Of a DNA stretch of 64,000 nucleotides, positions 63,843-64,000 are shown in pieces. Below the pieces are notes generated by a model that saw nothing but the letters and a program-made list of their open reading frames with translations, was not told the DNA's origin and did not search any database. This DNA comes from Gallibacterium trehalosifermentans (GTDB taxonomy: Bacteria; Pseudomonadota; Gammaproteobacteria; Enterobacterales; Pasteurellaceae): positions 1 through 64,000 of the forward strand of contig NZ_JBHLWB010000002.1 in assembly GCF_042433055.1 (NCBI RefSeq), written 5' to 3'. Each line of letters begins with the position of its first letter. Positions within the stretch are counted from its first letter, which is position 1. A program made the position numbers and the translations under genes.

Positions 63843-64000
63843 ATGAGTCTTTTAAAAGAGTTCCGTGAGTTTGCAGTACGTGGAAACGTAGTTGATATGG
63901 CTGTTGGGGTCATTATTGGTGGCGCATTCGGGAAAATCGTTAGTTCATTGGTTGGTGATGTAGTAATGCCAATTATTGGATTATTAGTAGGCGGTGTAGA
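63843..64000 (+). CDS. mscL: Large-conductance mechanosensitive channel, 5' part
   Basis: The first 52 codons read MSLLKEFREFAVRGNV, then the first membrane helix with GVIIGGAFGKIVSSLVGDV and the start of the loop. This is the start of MscL, the pressure-relief channel that opens on hypo-osmotic shock. AGGAG lies five bases upstream. The gene runs off the right edge of the window. It follows trkH, another osmotic-homeostasis gene. Confidence 0.96.
   Translation, partial: MSLLKEFREFAVRGNVVDMAVGVIIGGAFGKIVSSLVGDVVMPIIGLLVGGV

Overview
The window comes from an AT-rich gammaproteobacterial chromosome, most likely a member of the Pasteurellaceae. Supporting this are the blocks lepA-lepB-rnc-era, thiM-thiD-thiE under a TPP riboswitch, uvrD next to rpoH, atpIBEFHAGDC-rsmG-mnmG next to oriC and mioC, and fmt-rsmB-trkA-trkH-mscL. 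The competence genes comF and dprA each carry a CRP-S-like site. I cannot fix the genus from sequence alone.

Layout. 1-196: a strong stable-RNA-type promoter firing left, out of the window. 197-7007: a DUF5718-type protein, the lepA-lepB-rnc-era operon, and comF-nfuA. 7137-10913: a HAD phosphatase and a three-gene ABC importer preceded by two TyrR-box-like sites. 10986-20516: a type I (IC-like) restriction-modification island. 20645-23222: thiMDE and its TPP riboswitch. 23388-29286: a TRAP transporter with idonate/gluconate-type dehydrogenases and a divergent LacI regulator. 29457-36549: uvrD, rpoH, a lipoprotein protease, a DMT exporter, def and dprA. 36645-47084: the ATP synthase operon, rsmG, mnmG, the chromosomal origin oriC and mioC. 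47423-53719: a galactitol (gat) PTS operon with its DeoR regulator. 53815-58423: nlpD, yqaA, pcm, surE, ispF, ispD, ftsB. 58625-64000: fmt, rsmB, trkA, trkH and the start of mscL.

The most interesting part is the R-M island. Its order is hsdM, a 42-bp tandem hairpin array, fic, hsdS (split), prrC, a frameshifted DUF5655-type gene, a decayed hsdS tail, and hsdR. PrrC is the latent tRNA-Lys anticodon nuclease known from the E. coli prr locus; here the ATPase motifs and the Arg-Glu-His nuclease triad all appear intact. hsdS is split by a run of eight G; one more G would rejoin the two halves into a 407-residue specificity subunit. The central spacer also holds two 12-bp (TSEL) repeats of the kind that change site spacing in EcoR124-type enzymes. 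So a phase-variable specificity subunit sits in the same operon as a suicide tRNA nuclease that the R-M complex is expected to hold silent. Fic, the hairpin array, the hsdS relic and the broken DUF5655 gene show repeated remodelling of the locus.

The remainder is mostly housekeeping, with useful regulatory sites: TyrR boxes that point to an aromatic amino acid importer, CRP-S-like sites on two competence genes, a TPP aptamer with a possible leader peptide, a palindromic LacI-family operator, and an oriC with three perfect DnaA boxes and thirteen GATC sites.
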